Source of the DNA: Alisma plantago-aquatica
Taxonomy: Eukaryota; Streptophyta; Magnoliopsida; Alismatales; Alismataceae
DNA: 64,000 nucleotides
Assembly (NCBI GenBank): GCA_963693085.1
Contig: OY856412.1
Span: 1,409,775,194-1,409,839,193, forward strand
Direction of reading: 5' to 3'
This document shows, piece after piece, positions 24,228 to 34,775 of this stretch (position 1 is the stretch's first letter; every line of letters begins with the position of its first letter). The notes under the pieces were generated by a model. It did not search any database and had not been told where the DNA came from. It saw only the letters and a program-made list of their open reading frames with translations. A program made the translations under genes and the position numbers.

Positions 24228-26341
24228 TCAATCTTGGACAAGTTCTGCAACGCTGCGAGGAAACGAACCTTATCCTGAATTGGGAGAAATGCCATTTCAT
24301 GGTAATGGAAGGTGTCGTCCTTGGGCACAGGGTGAGTGACAGGGGGATCGAGGTGTATAAAGCAAAAATTGATGTTATTTTGAAACTATCACCACCAAAA
24401 GATATAAAGGGAGTAAGAGCTTTCTTAGGTCATGCGAGGTTCTACAAAAGATTTATCAAAGATTTTTTGAAGATAGCAAAACCCATGACTCAGCTTCTGA
24501 CTAAAGATACTGAGTTCATCTTCAATCAAGAATGTATGCAAAGCATTTTCACCCTAAAGAATGCTTTAATCTCCTCACCTATTCTAAGAGCCCCATATTG
24601 GTCGCAGCCTTTTGAAATCATGTGCGACACAAGTGATTACGCTATAGGGGCTATTTTAGGACAGCGAATTGATAAGAAACCTTACGTCATCTACTACGCA
24701 TCCAAAACGCTAGATGAAGCACATAAAAACTATACTACCACAGAAAAAGAGTTTCTGGCTGTCATCTACGCGTTTGAAAAATTTCGCTTGTATTTGATTG
24801 GTTCTAAGGTCATTGTTTATACCGACCACTCCGCCATTCGATACCTGATTCAAAAGCAAGATGCCAAGCCTAGGCTCATCCGCTGGGTGTTGATGCTTCA
24901 GGAATTTGACTTGGAAATTAAGGATAAAAGTGGAGTGGAGAACGTTGTAGCTGATCATCTCAGCCGTATCGAGGTTGAAGAAGAAGATAAAATCCCTATT
25001 CGGGATTCTCTTCCAGACGACCAGCTTATGAAGGCCACCCATGGATTCCCTTGGTATGCGGATATCGTCAATTATCTAGCCACAGGGATTATCCACCCCT
25101 CTGCTTCCTACCATGACAAAAGGAAGTTCCTTCATGACATAAAACAATATTATTGGGATGAACCCTACTTGTTTCACCTTTGTGCTGATGGACTCTTCCG
25201 TCGTTGCTTGCCAGAAGAAGAAATAACCCCGGTCCTAGAGCATTTCCATTCAGGACCCATGGGGGGGCACATGAGTGCTAAGAAAACAGCTATAAAAGTT
25301 TTACAATATGGTTTCTTCTGGCCCACCATATCAAAGGATTCATACGATTTTGTGAAAGCTTGTAACAAATGCCAATTTTCTGGCAACATATCAAAAAGAG
25401 ATGAAATGCCCCTCACTATGTGGCAGGAAATTGAGCTTTTCGATGTGTGGGGGTTAGACTACATGCGCCCTTTCCCTTCATCCTATGGCTTCTCTTACAT
25501 CTTGGTCGCGGTGGACTACGTCTCAAAGTGGGTCGAAGTTGTACCCACTATGTCCAGCGATTCCAAGCTTGTTATTAAATTGTTCAAAGATATTATTTTC
25601 CCAAGATTTGGAGTTCCAAGAACTGTCATATCAGATGGCGGGACCCATTTCTTGGAACAAAGTTTTGAAGCCTTACTGAAAAAGTACGGAGTCAATCACA
25701 AAGTCGCCACACCCTACCATCCACAGACTAGTGGTCAGGTTGAGATATCAAATAGACAATTAAAGGTGATTCTTGAAAAAACGGTGAACAGAAATCACAC
25801 TGATTGGTCCACCAAACTTCTTGATGCCCTTTGGGCATACCGAACTGCATATAAAACACCAATCGAAACAACCCCGTTCCGTTTGGTGTATGGGAAGTCA
25901 TGTCATCTTCCAGTAGAGCTAGAATTCAAAGCCTGTTGGGCCATCAAACAATTAAACTTCGATCTCAAGAGTGCAGGAGAGAATAGACAACTCCAGTTGT
26001 AGGAGCTAGAAGAGCTCCGAATGACCGCCTATCAGAACGCCAGAATATATAAGGAACAGACAAAAATGTGGCACGACGGTCATCTCAAAAGGAAAGACAT
26101 CGCCGTCGGCGACAACGTACTCCTTTTCAACTCCAAGCTCAAGTTATTCCCCAGAAAACTTTGAACAAAATGGTCCGGGCCCTTCACCATAAAGCATATT
26201 TATCCAACTGGAGCTGTGATAATTGTCGACAATAACGGAGGAGAAAGGACGGTCAATGGTCATCGTTTGAAAAGATACTACTCTCCGACAGACAAAATGC
26301 CAAGACAAACCATAGAAATCAAAGACGCCACGCCGTCAGCA
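24228..26341 (+). pseudogene. pol: RT end, RNase H and integrase of element B (broken)
   Basis: Continues pol in the shifted frame. From 24299 a 567-codon frame is open. RNase H keeps its acidic set (CDTSDY about residue 110, TTEKEF about 150, VYTDHS about 175). Integrase keeps HHCC ([11 protein letters not shown] to CNKCQ, about 313-360) and DDE (GLDYM, ISDGG, GQVEIS, about 383-481). A TAG at 26000 and a TGA at 26162 interrupt the C-terminal part, which ends in TAA at about 26342. Read with the preceding segment it has the complete domain order of an Athila-type pol. Confidence 0.92.
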
Positions 26342-26579
26342 TAACAACGTCTCAGCTTCGTCGAGCTAGCGACGTAAAACCCATGCGCTACTTGGGAGGC
26401 AACCCAAGATTTCAACTTCTTCCTTTATTTCCCGTTCTTTTACTTACCTTAGGTTTATATTATGAAAATATAAAAAAACATTCATATAACCAAAACAAAC
26501 GTAAAAATAACAAAATAAAAATATACAAAAAATTCATATAACCAAAATAAATATTAAAATCCGTCCAACCTTAACCCTA

Positions 26580-26940
26580 CCAAACGGTCCGGAAACCGTT
26601 TGGGACCAAACGGTCTTCAAACCGTTTGGAACCAAACAGTCTTCAAACCGTTTGGAACCAAACGGTCTCAAAACCATTTGGAACCAAACGGTCTCAAAAC
26701 CATTTGGAGCCAAACGGTCCTGAAACCGTTTGGGACCAAACGGTCTTCAAACCGTTTGGAACTAAACGGTACTAAAACCATTTGGATCCAAACGGTACTG
26801 AAACCATTTGGAGCCAAATGGTCCTGAAACCATTTGGAACCAAACGGTCTCGAAACCGTTTGGGACCAAACGGTCTGCAAACCATTTGGAGCCAAACGGT
26901 CTCGAAACCGTTTGGAATCCAAACGGTCGCTAAACCGTTT
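26580..26940. repeat. 26-bp palindromic array, about 14 copies, inside B interior
   Basis: Units of AACCAAACGGTCTTCAAACC-GTTTGG type have a 26-base period and longer arms, CCAAACGGT and ACCGTTTGG, than those in the LTR. The sequence is distinct from the LTR arrays but has the same period and core. It ends 45 bases before a TATA box. Confidence 0.9.
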
Positions 26941-26984
26941 GACCTAGGGTTTTTGTTAGGTCAACCCCCCCCCCCCCGTTTTGC

Positions 26985-26994
26985 TATAAATATA
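26985..26994 (+). promoter_or_regulatory. TATA box after the internal palindromic array
   Basis: TATAAATATA follows the array and a C-rich spacer, and a CT-rich leader-like stretch follows it. This copies the LTR layout (array, TATA, CT-rich leader) at a place where an LTR promoter is not expected. Confidence 0.55.
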
Positions 26995-27616
26995 AAGCCC
27001 ACCCCCTCGTTTATTCTTCTTTGACTCTCAATTTCTCTCGAGCTTCTATTCAAGTGTTGTTCCATTGCCTTCGTCTCCTAGCTCCCGCACGACTCTCCTG
27101 CATCGACCTCTGCTTCCCCTACTCCCGCACAACCTCCGTCTCCGACGCTCTCACCGTCGTCTTCCCTGCTCACACCAACAAGGTAGTCCGGCCGCATCCG
27201 TCGCCTACTTTCGCAACCACCTTCTTCACCTTTGTCGTCACCTTCGGCGCCTTCGTGGCACCCCACCTGACTGCCTTCATCTTTACCACCGCCAGCTCCG
27301 CCGCGAGAAGCTTTACCATCACCTCCATCCCCATCAGCTCCGCCTTTTTCATCGCCCTTCCTTCAGCCACAAACGCCCCCAGCAAATCCGAGAATCAAAT
27401 GACTGCAGCTTCCACGTCCTCTACTGGATGTACACCATCATCATCCTTCAAAGACCAGTAGAGGATATGACTGACGTGGATTATCACGCTCTACATGGAC
27501 AGTTTGCAGCTAATCTACTTCAATCACCAGGGGCAAATTCAGAATCAACTTAGCCTGCAGCCCTTGTCATCGTACTTCTCAACCTATCACTTTGACACTC
27601 TGAGGACAGAGTGAGT

Positions 27617-27632
27617 GATAAGTTAGGGGGGG
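27617..27632 (+). other. internal polypurine-tract-like run (B)
   Basis: GATAAGTTAGGGGGGG, preceded by CTGAGGACAGAGTGAG, closely resembles the authentic tract at 28679 but lies 1.06 kb upstream of the LTR. Element A has a similar run at the same relative place. Confidence 0.6.
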
Positions 27633-28678
27633 TACATTAGACAAGGGCGAGGTATCATTTCTAAATCCCTCCATTTTCCTCCCTTCTCTATGTGTACATA
27701 TCTTCTTTTTAACTTTTGTTTTCTTTAGCCACCCTCAGTTAACTTTAGAATCCTGTTAGTTCTCAAAAGTAAATAGCACTTAGACATATAATGGCGATTT
27801 AATAATGTTACTCCACTATTGATTTTCATGCTTTTTGCTTCACTTTTTTATCTGACCCTCTACAAGTCAATATCAAGGTAGAAATAAGCCAGGCTCTCAA
27901 GGATGAGAGGGGCATCAGGCAACTTCCAAATCAAGAAGTTCTGCAAGTGGACCACAAACAAATAAGTGCATGATTGAAAAACTCTAAGAAAAGCTTTCCT
28001 CTCTTCAAAATAAAAGAGGCTTGTCCGCCCAAAATAATTTCCCAAACAAAACCCCAAAACCCAAGCCTGCGAGTTTTCAAATAAAAGCCAGAGAGTCGAA
28101 TAAAATTATGAGAGTTGTGCCATAAATAAGGATCTATATAATGAACTGATGAAGGTCTCACCCGGCAGGCACATTCATCTACCCTCACAAAGGCAGATGT
28201 GTCATGCCCGGTAGTGAAACCCTAAGGTATCCAAATATATGAAAGGCTTATAAAAGACTCACCCGGCTGGTACATTCATTTGCCCTCACAAAGGCAGATG
28301 TGTCATGCCCGGTAGTGAGATCCTAAAAGCATAGACAACCCCTCCCCCACTTGAAGGGGGAGTCACACTTCAAGCCTTTAGCCAACCCTCATACCCTTTC
28401 TAGCTTCCAGTAGGTCCTTCAGAGAGGTATAAAGCTGATTAGAGTCAACAACATGCACAGAATAAAGGCGGTCCCGATGCGAGCTATGAGATACGGAAAG
28501 AACCTGAGACCCAAGCAACTCTCGAAACTAAAAGAGTCAAGGCAAGCAATAAGACCTGATATGACCTTAGGAGAACTCAGGTTAAGAATTGAAGCAAGAG
28601 TATGGAAATCCCAACTAAATAAAATCGCCTCGCCATTACATGCCTCAGCTCTATCTAACTTGAGGACAAGCTAGACTC

Positions 28679-28691
28679 TAAGTTGGGGGGG
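28679..28691 (+). other. polypurine tract of B
   Basis: TAAGTTGGGGGGG ends directly at the LTR start and follows TTGAGGACAAGCTAGACTC, the usual Athila/Tat arrangement. Confidence 0.9.
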
Positions 28692-30851
28692 TGATAACCT
28701 CCAATTTTGGATGATTATCTTAATATTTTCTTTAGGATTTCCACACTTTTTCTTAATTAGAATTAGATATAATACCTAACTATTCCTTCTTACTGTAGAT
28801 ATACCATTAGACTAACTTTTCCTCTTTTTATTTGCAGAAAAAGACACAAAAAAAACCATAAAAGACTAAATCAGCCTCAAGACCGCATGAAGCCAAACGG
28901 TCTCAAGACCGCATGGAGTCACACGGTCCCAAGACCGCATGAAGCCAAACGATCTCAAGACCGCATGGAGTCACACGGTCCCAAGACCGCATGAAGCCAA
29001 CTTGTCCCGAGACCGCATGGAGTCACACGGTCTCAAGACCGCATGAAGCAGATGGGTCCCAAGACCGCATGGAGTCACACGGTCCCAAGACCACATGAAG
29101 CCAACCGGTCCCGAGACCGCATGGAGTCACACGGTCTCAAGACCGCATGAAGCCAACCGGTCCCGAGACCGCATGGAGTCACACGGTCTCAAGACGGCAT
29201 GAAGCCAATCGGTCCCGAGACCGCATGGAGTCACACGGTCTCAAGACCGCATGAAGCCAACAGGTCCTGAGACCGCATGAAGTCACACGGTCTCAAGACC
29301 GCATGAAGCCAACCGGTCCCGAGACCGCATGGAGTCATACGGTCTCAAGACCGCATGAAGTCATACGGTCTCAAGACCGCATGAAGTCATACGGTCTCAA
29401 GACCGCATGAAGCCAACCAGTCCCGAGACCACATGGAGTCAACCGGTCCCAAGACCGCATGAAGCCAAACGATCTCGAGGTCCAAACGGTCTCAAGGTCC
29501 AAACGGTCTCAAGGTCCAAACGGTCTTGAGGTCCAAATGGTCTTGAGGTCCAAACGGTCTTCAAGCCCAAACGGTCTTGAGGTCCAAACAATCTTCAAAC
29601 CGTTTGGACCTCACTTAAGGCCTATAAATAAGACCCCAAGGGTCCTCCACCAGACAGGAAGTTTCAGACGTCCAAAGGCTGCCTCAATCACTCTAGAAGC
29701 AAATCCGACTTCCATCCTCCGCCCAGGGGCTGCTGGTCTGAGACCCACACTCCATCTCGAAGCTTCTTTCTCTCTCTCTGCCAAAGAAGGTTGGAAGAGG
29801 GGATCTCATCATCAAGCAACCTGTGAAGCTGGTGGATCGTCTCTCTCTCTCCAAGGGGTTGACTTTCCTCTCTCCTTTGTGGGGATGACGCTCTCTCTCT
29901 CTCTCTTCTTGCCTCCTTCTTTGTCCTAGTCATGAGCAAGTAGTCTCTTTCACTGGGCTGCGGGGAGTAGCCCCGCTACCCATGCTTTCATATCACGTAA
30001 ATGTAATCCATAGTTTGTAATATAGAGTTTATATCTTTTCAGTTCAACATCAAACGTTTAATGAATGCTTGTTGCTTGATCACCAACTTGTGTTATCTTT
30101 TATCTTTTAGTTTGAATTGTCTACGTTTGTACTATTAGATTTGAAACTCGTTTGCATGTTGGTTCTTGGTGCATGTATCCACCATGCATCTATTACGGTA
30201 TCTAGGAGTGTCTTTCAAGAAGTGGAGTACACTCACTCCCATCGCTGTACTTTCATGCTATGAAATGGAATCAGTTGACGTGTGAAAGTACAACCTTGGT
30301 GAGTCGAAGAACACACTTTGCGAAGGGAATGTTGTAAAGTAAGTGACCATACCTACATGGATGGCTGGCGTTACAACATTCCCGCACTCCTCATAGTTAG
30401 TTATCCGAAAGGAAACTAAGACTACAAAGATACGAACTGATCTAACTCTTATTGCAGGTTATGCTTTTACGTTGCATGTGTTGATCCATGTGTAGTGGTG
30501 GCGAAAACCGATCACATCCTAGTGATCCCTTATCATTGTGAACAACCTAAGTTTACTTTCTTTCCTTTACATTACTTGCATTTAGTTTAAAACAACCAAA
30601 TCAATCTTTTGATCTAAATACAAACTATTAAGAGACTAAGTGAAATTCCAACGTTTTCCATCTGGTTGCTCCCAACAAGACCGTTGTCTCGTGGATTCGA
30701 CCCTTAACTATACTACGATAAGACTTCCACGTATCCTAGCATATGTGGGTGGAGTTCTCTATCTAGTATACGCAAGGCTAAACCTAAAGACTTACCATCT
30801 TTAGGATTTTAAGTTGGTGCACGCAATTCCACGTAAGTGGAAAATCCATCA
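28692..30851 (+). repeat. right LTR of B, also left LTR of C
   Basis: Has the same parts as the left LTR: 22 palindromic units at 28885-29456, the 17-bp block, TATA at 29623-29630, and the same AAATCCATCA end. It is preceded by B's purine tract and followed by C's primer site, so it serves two interiors. Confidence 0.95.
28885..29456. repeat. 26-bp palindromic array, 22 copies (shared B/C LTR)
   Basis: The array has exactly the same length and register as that of the left LTR (22 x 26 bases), with different point changes. Equal copy number suggests the array has been stable since this element formed. Confidence 0.95.
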
Positions 30852-32770
30852 AAAAATTGGTGTCGTTGTCGAGGACAACGAAACGTTTTAATTTCATTTA
30901 GTATCTTGCTAGTTGGTTAGGGTTTTACACTTTCTTTTAATCATTAAACCATATCTTCTTGAATTCATTATATCTCCGCCAACATCTAAAAGGTGTTTTC
31001 TTCTCTCTACTCAGGTAGAAAATGTGTATGCAACTAGTGCATAACCTCGGATTCTCCCATGATCCAGAGTACGACTCTGAGGTAGAGAGAAGCTTCCACC
31101 ATCGCATTTGACTCAATCGCCAAAGGGCCAGGCAAATGGCTGAAGATCAACACCAGGCTGCTTTGGTGATGCAGAGGGTCAACGCTGCCATCGCCGCTCA
31201 AAGGGAACAACTCATCGCGGACACTCGTGCCCAAATCCAAGCGGAGATTCGTGCGGAAGAGCAAGCTTGCATCAGAGCTGAAACTGAGGCAGCAACCCAA
31301 GCTACGCAGTTGAAGTTAAGGAACAAGCAACTGAGGGACTACGCTATCCCAAAGAACTATGAGGATAACCACCCGGTCCGACCTCCGATTATTAATATCC
31401 CCAACTTCGAGATTCGGACCTAGTGGATCCAGATCATGCAAGGCATCTCTTTCTCCGGAGGTTCCAGAGATGATTGCATGGATCATCTAAAAAGGTTTAA
31501 GGCACTGTGCCGCCTGGTTCCGCAAGCCGGAGTCACTTTTGATACGATAATGCTTCATCTGTTCCATTTCACTCTGTCTGGGAGGGCCATGAGTTGGTAT
31601 AACTCACTTGACAGGGAACCCATAATAACCACCTAGGCTCCCCTAGAGGAAAAGTTCTTAGAAAAGTTCTTTCCCCCCTCACTGACTTATGAGATCAGAA
31701 GGCAAATCAATCACTTCTCTCAACTACCCAGAGAAACCCTTGCTGAAGCATGGGAAAGGTTTAAAGAACTTTTGCGGAAGTGCCCCCATCATGGAATCTC
31801 CCAGAACCAATTGATAGAAACCTTCTATCGGGGATTGAGAGATGACATTAAACAGTTTTTGGATTCCTCATCTGGAGGAAACTTCATGAGAAAGAATTAT
31901 GAGGACGCCTGGAAAATTGTTACACTCGGAGCTGAAAACCAGTCTAACTGGGGACGGTCAGCCGGTAAAGGTGTCCTCAAGGTCTACAAAGCTGAAGAAT
32001 CAATAGAGATGAAGGCAATAGCTGAAGCCCTAAAAACCATAGTTCATAAATAACAAGCTCTCGAGACTTCTCTTGGAGAGTTTGATAAGAAGAAAAATCC
32101 TCTAGTTCAACAAGTCAAGGACGCCAAAGGGACCTGTGAGGCCTGTCATGCTTCTGACCATCTGAACCTTTCCTGCGGTATGCTTTATAATGTGATGATG
32201 GATCTGCATCCACCACCACAACCATATGAACCCATCACTGACCAGTCTGAAGAACAACTACCGGAACAAGTCAATTTCATCCACTCTATCCCTGGACAAG
32301 TCTATTACAACCCTAATCAGCCAAGGAATCATCCAGGATTTCAATATGGAAACCCTGTTGGGACCGCTAATCCGCAGCATCAGACACAGGGGGGACCCCC
32401 TAGTAGGTTACCACCTGGATTCCCAAACAATTTCAACCAAAATCAAGGGAATTCCAGGAATAACTTTCCTAGGGCTAACTACCCCAGGAACCAATCGGCC
32501 TACTATCAGTACACTCATCCCCCACTCCATCCACAGCTGCATACTCAGCAACCTCAGCTGGCGCTGCCACCACAACAATCTCAACATGTCCAACAACAAA
32601 GTCCTATGAAAAACACTCCTTCTCAACCAGAAGATGAAATATCCTTGATAAGGCAGATGTTGGAATCTCAACAGACTATGCTCTCTAATCAGCAAGCACA
32701 GCAAAAAGCAGTAGAAGCCCAACTTGCCCAGATTGTTGCACAATTGAAGCCTCCGGCAGGCACATTTGCA
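30852..32770 (+). mobile_element. truncated interior of Athila-like copy C
   Basis: Starts directly after the shared LTR with a mutated tRNA-Asp primer site, TGGTGTCGTTGTCGAGGA (30858-30875), and runs in parallel with B's interior until CACATTTGCAG at 32761-32771. There it joins D's LTR (AGAGCCCAAG). Protease, RT, integrase and a third LTR are missing. Confidence 0.9.
31028..32770 (+). pseudogene. gag: gag of copy C (truncated, broken)
   Basis: The ATG at 31028 is intact, unlike B, whose second codon is a stop. The N-terminal Q/A/E-rich helix region keeps the bases that B lost. The Retrotrans_gag core (GISQNQLIETFYRG near 31795) and P/Q-rich tail follow. In-frame stops stand near 31110, 31421, 31634 and 32051. 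The zinc knuckle near 32130-32175 still reads CEACHASDHLNLSC. The reading frame runs a few codons past the junction into D's LTR, to 32797. Confidence 0.88.
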
Positions 32771-33263
32771 GAGCCCAAGAAATTCCTACATGAGTAGGGA
32801 GGGATATCTATGCGAGAGAACAACTGAGGATCATTGTTGTGAGAGAGCAAGTTGGTGACCAGTACACCAACGAGTGGGATAATTTCTTCATGTCTGTTCT
32901 AGTTGAAGGACATGAGTTCTAGTTGGTCTGTGTGTACTACTATAGAGGTAGGAGTCATTTGACTGCTGCTTGGAGAACAAAGTCAGCATGTAGTCCATGA
33001 AGAAACCACATGACTTGCTGCAAAATTTGTCCTATTTGTTGTTCATAGTGAAGACAAGAGCTGCATAGCCATCGTTTGAGAGCAACGATAAGAAAACTCC
33101 AACCACAATGAGTTGTAGTCGCTGGACTTGCACCAGGATCAGGTATAACTCTTTAGACCATCCTTCCTATTTTATAATAGTTGACGCGGTCTTGCTATTA
33201 TAGGAGCATAAATAGATTTAAAAAAAAATTGGCTACTATACTTTGTGCCCGTATTTCCCAACA
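32770..33263 (+). repeat. D 5' LTR, right fragment
   Basis: Corresponds to 52326-52807 of the 3' LTR: AGAGCCCAAG, AGGGAGGGATATCTATG and GGTAGGAGTC are shared, ending CCAACA. Together with 15533-15938 this is what remains of D's 5' LTR; about 1.3 kb of its middle, including the TATA region, is gone. Confidence 0.88.
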
Positions 33264-33264
33264 T

Positions 33265-33282
33265 TGGTATCATAGCCACGCT
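33265..33282 (+). other. primer-binding site of D, tRNA-iMet type
   Basis: TGGTATCATAGCCACGCT follows the LTR end by one base. It matches the usual copia TGGTATCAGAGCC with one change, so initiator tRNA-Met is the likely primer. Confidence 0.8.
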
Positions 33283-34775
33283 AATTTAATATGTTTTAGG
33301 TTAATTGATATGATCATATTTTTAGTTTTATCATTTATTTATTGCATGCTATGTCAATATTTAAATGGCCTCATATGCGTATCTAATCAAAGACCACATA
33401 ATCCCAAACTAATATACATATATGATATGATATAAATACAATTTACACGCATCCTCCTAAAAGTGGTTTTTATAGTGGATGTGTAGCGTGGTTATGGCCT
33501 AAACCCAATATCTATGTGTAGTTGGATGGTTTAGTTTTATTCATGGTTATCTCATTCTGTGTATCGAACCTCTACCTTTAGTTAATTCATTCCTTCCTTT
33601 GCTCCCCTCGAATGTAACGATGGTTCTCTTTACAGTGTAATAAAGTAGCAATATGATAGTTTCTTTCGTGTAAATGATGAAGAAGATGATCATCGCCAGA
33701 TGAGATGACCAGTTTGTGAGATGAGTCGACCGTCCAGAGGACCAAGGAGGACAGAACGAAGGAGCTAGATGACCGCCCGGTGGACTCAACTGATCATTTG
33801 GAAGGAGTCCAAACATTGATTGGATAGGAGGACAAACGACCGTCCCAAAAGGCCCAACTGACTATTGGAAGGAGTCCAAACATTAGATTGGACAGGAGGA
33901 CCAACCGACCAGCCAAGAGGAGGGACGACCGATTAAAGGGTTGAACCAATCTACCCAGATTGGAAAGCACTAATCTATACCAACAACATGTTTATACATG
34001 TCATGTGACGGTTCGCCTAGGTGGTAGTATTTTCTTGTGTCTCAAAGGAATTACATAAGACATGGACATAATCATCACTTTTTGTTTTATATTGCATGTT
34101 TACATTGTGGGATATAGCATGTATATGATACGTACTATATATGTGGTGAATGGATATAGTATATGTATATATATGATATATATAAATCCCTCAATCAAAA
34201 TATATTAAGTCTAATATGATTTCTAATAGAAACCCACATGAAATTCTTGTTCAAACAAGCGCAGGTTATGCCTTCACGTGGTGTGTCATCTACTTCCTGA
34301 AAGTGTATCGTAGTAATGTAGGTTCTCCTTTGTGGGGTGCATTACTATCGTGTTAGCCATTGAGTCAAGCTTAACTGGTGATTCTTAGAGCGTCTAAGCC
34401 CACAAGCATATAGATGATTATGTCAAGGAGTTTCACATATCATCTATCAAGAATTACATATGATGCAATTGGAAAAAGTTGCCTACCTAGGTAACTAATT
34501 GTGTTTTGCGGTGTTGGTTGGGCCATAGTTGAATTATCTTGGATCTTTCTCTTTAGAAAATTGATTCACTGCAATTTTCCAAATTGAATCTTAAGGGTTA
34601 TCAATTTGATCAAAATAATGAGAATGATAACTAATTAAAGACCTAATTATTATTTCCCATTTTTTAAATTAAATCAAATCAAATCAAAATGATTTTTTGA
34701 CAAAATTGCAAATTCTTTTATAGAATCAAATTACAACAAATAACAATCACTTTTCTCTGTGATCGGTCCTTGAGA
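33283..34775 (+). other. D leader region
   Basis: A long AT-rich leader between primer site and gag. From 33700 to 33960 it holds GACCG-rich DNA, including a two-copy direct repeat with 68-base spacing starting CAACTG at 33787 and 33855, which contains AGGAGTCCAAACATT. The rest shows no gene. At about 1.5 kb it is long for a copia leader, so an unrecognised insertion is possible. Confidence 0.5.

Larger units (their letters stand above)
26342..28678 (+). other. 3' interior of B with promoter-like module
   Basis: After the conserved GGGAGGCAACCCAAG (26389-26403) come an AT-rich stretch, a 14-unit palindromic array, a run of 13 C near 26965-26977, a TATA box at 26985 and then two overlapping frames at 27021-27461 and 27065-27553, neither resembling a known protein. 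A second purine run lies at 27617. From 28190 to 28325 CACCCGGCAGGCACATTCAT is repeated with a 110-base spacing. No env gene is recognisable. Confidence 0.6.
18253..30851 (+). mobile_element. Athila-like Ty3/gypsy retrotransposon B
   Basis: LTRs at 18253-20407 and 28692-30851 (2155 and 2160 bases) start TGATAACCTCC and end AAATCCATCA. There is a tRNA-Asp primer site after the first LTR and AAGTTGGGGGGG directly before the second. The interior (8.28 kb) encodes gag-pol of the same clade as A. The right LTR continues straight into a second primer site and gag (C), so no right-hand target duplication of B is present; ATGAC precedes the left LTR. The LTRs are very similar, each with exactly 22 palindromic 26-bp units. 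Confidence 0.93.

Noticed and set aside
27021..27553. Overlapping frames of 146 and 162 codons in B's interior as an accessory gene
   Set aside because: Low-complexity A/T/S/F composition, two frames equally open, no recognisable domain. Kept only as a note under the promoter-like module.
33181..33435. 84-codon frame spanning the D LTR end and primer site
   Set aside because: Crosses the LTR/primer-site boundary, so it cannot be a genuine coding region of the element.
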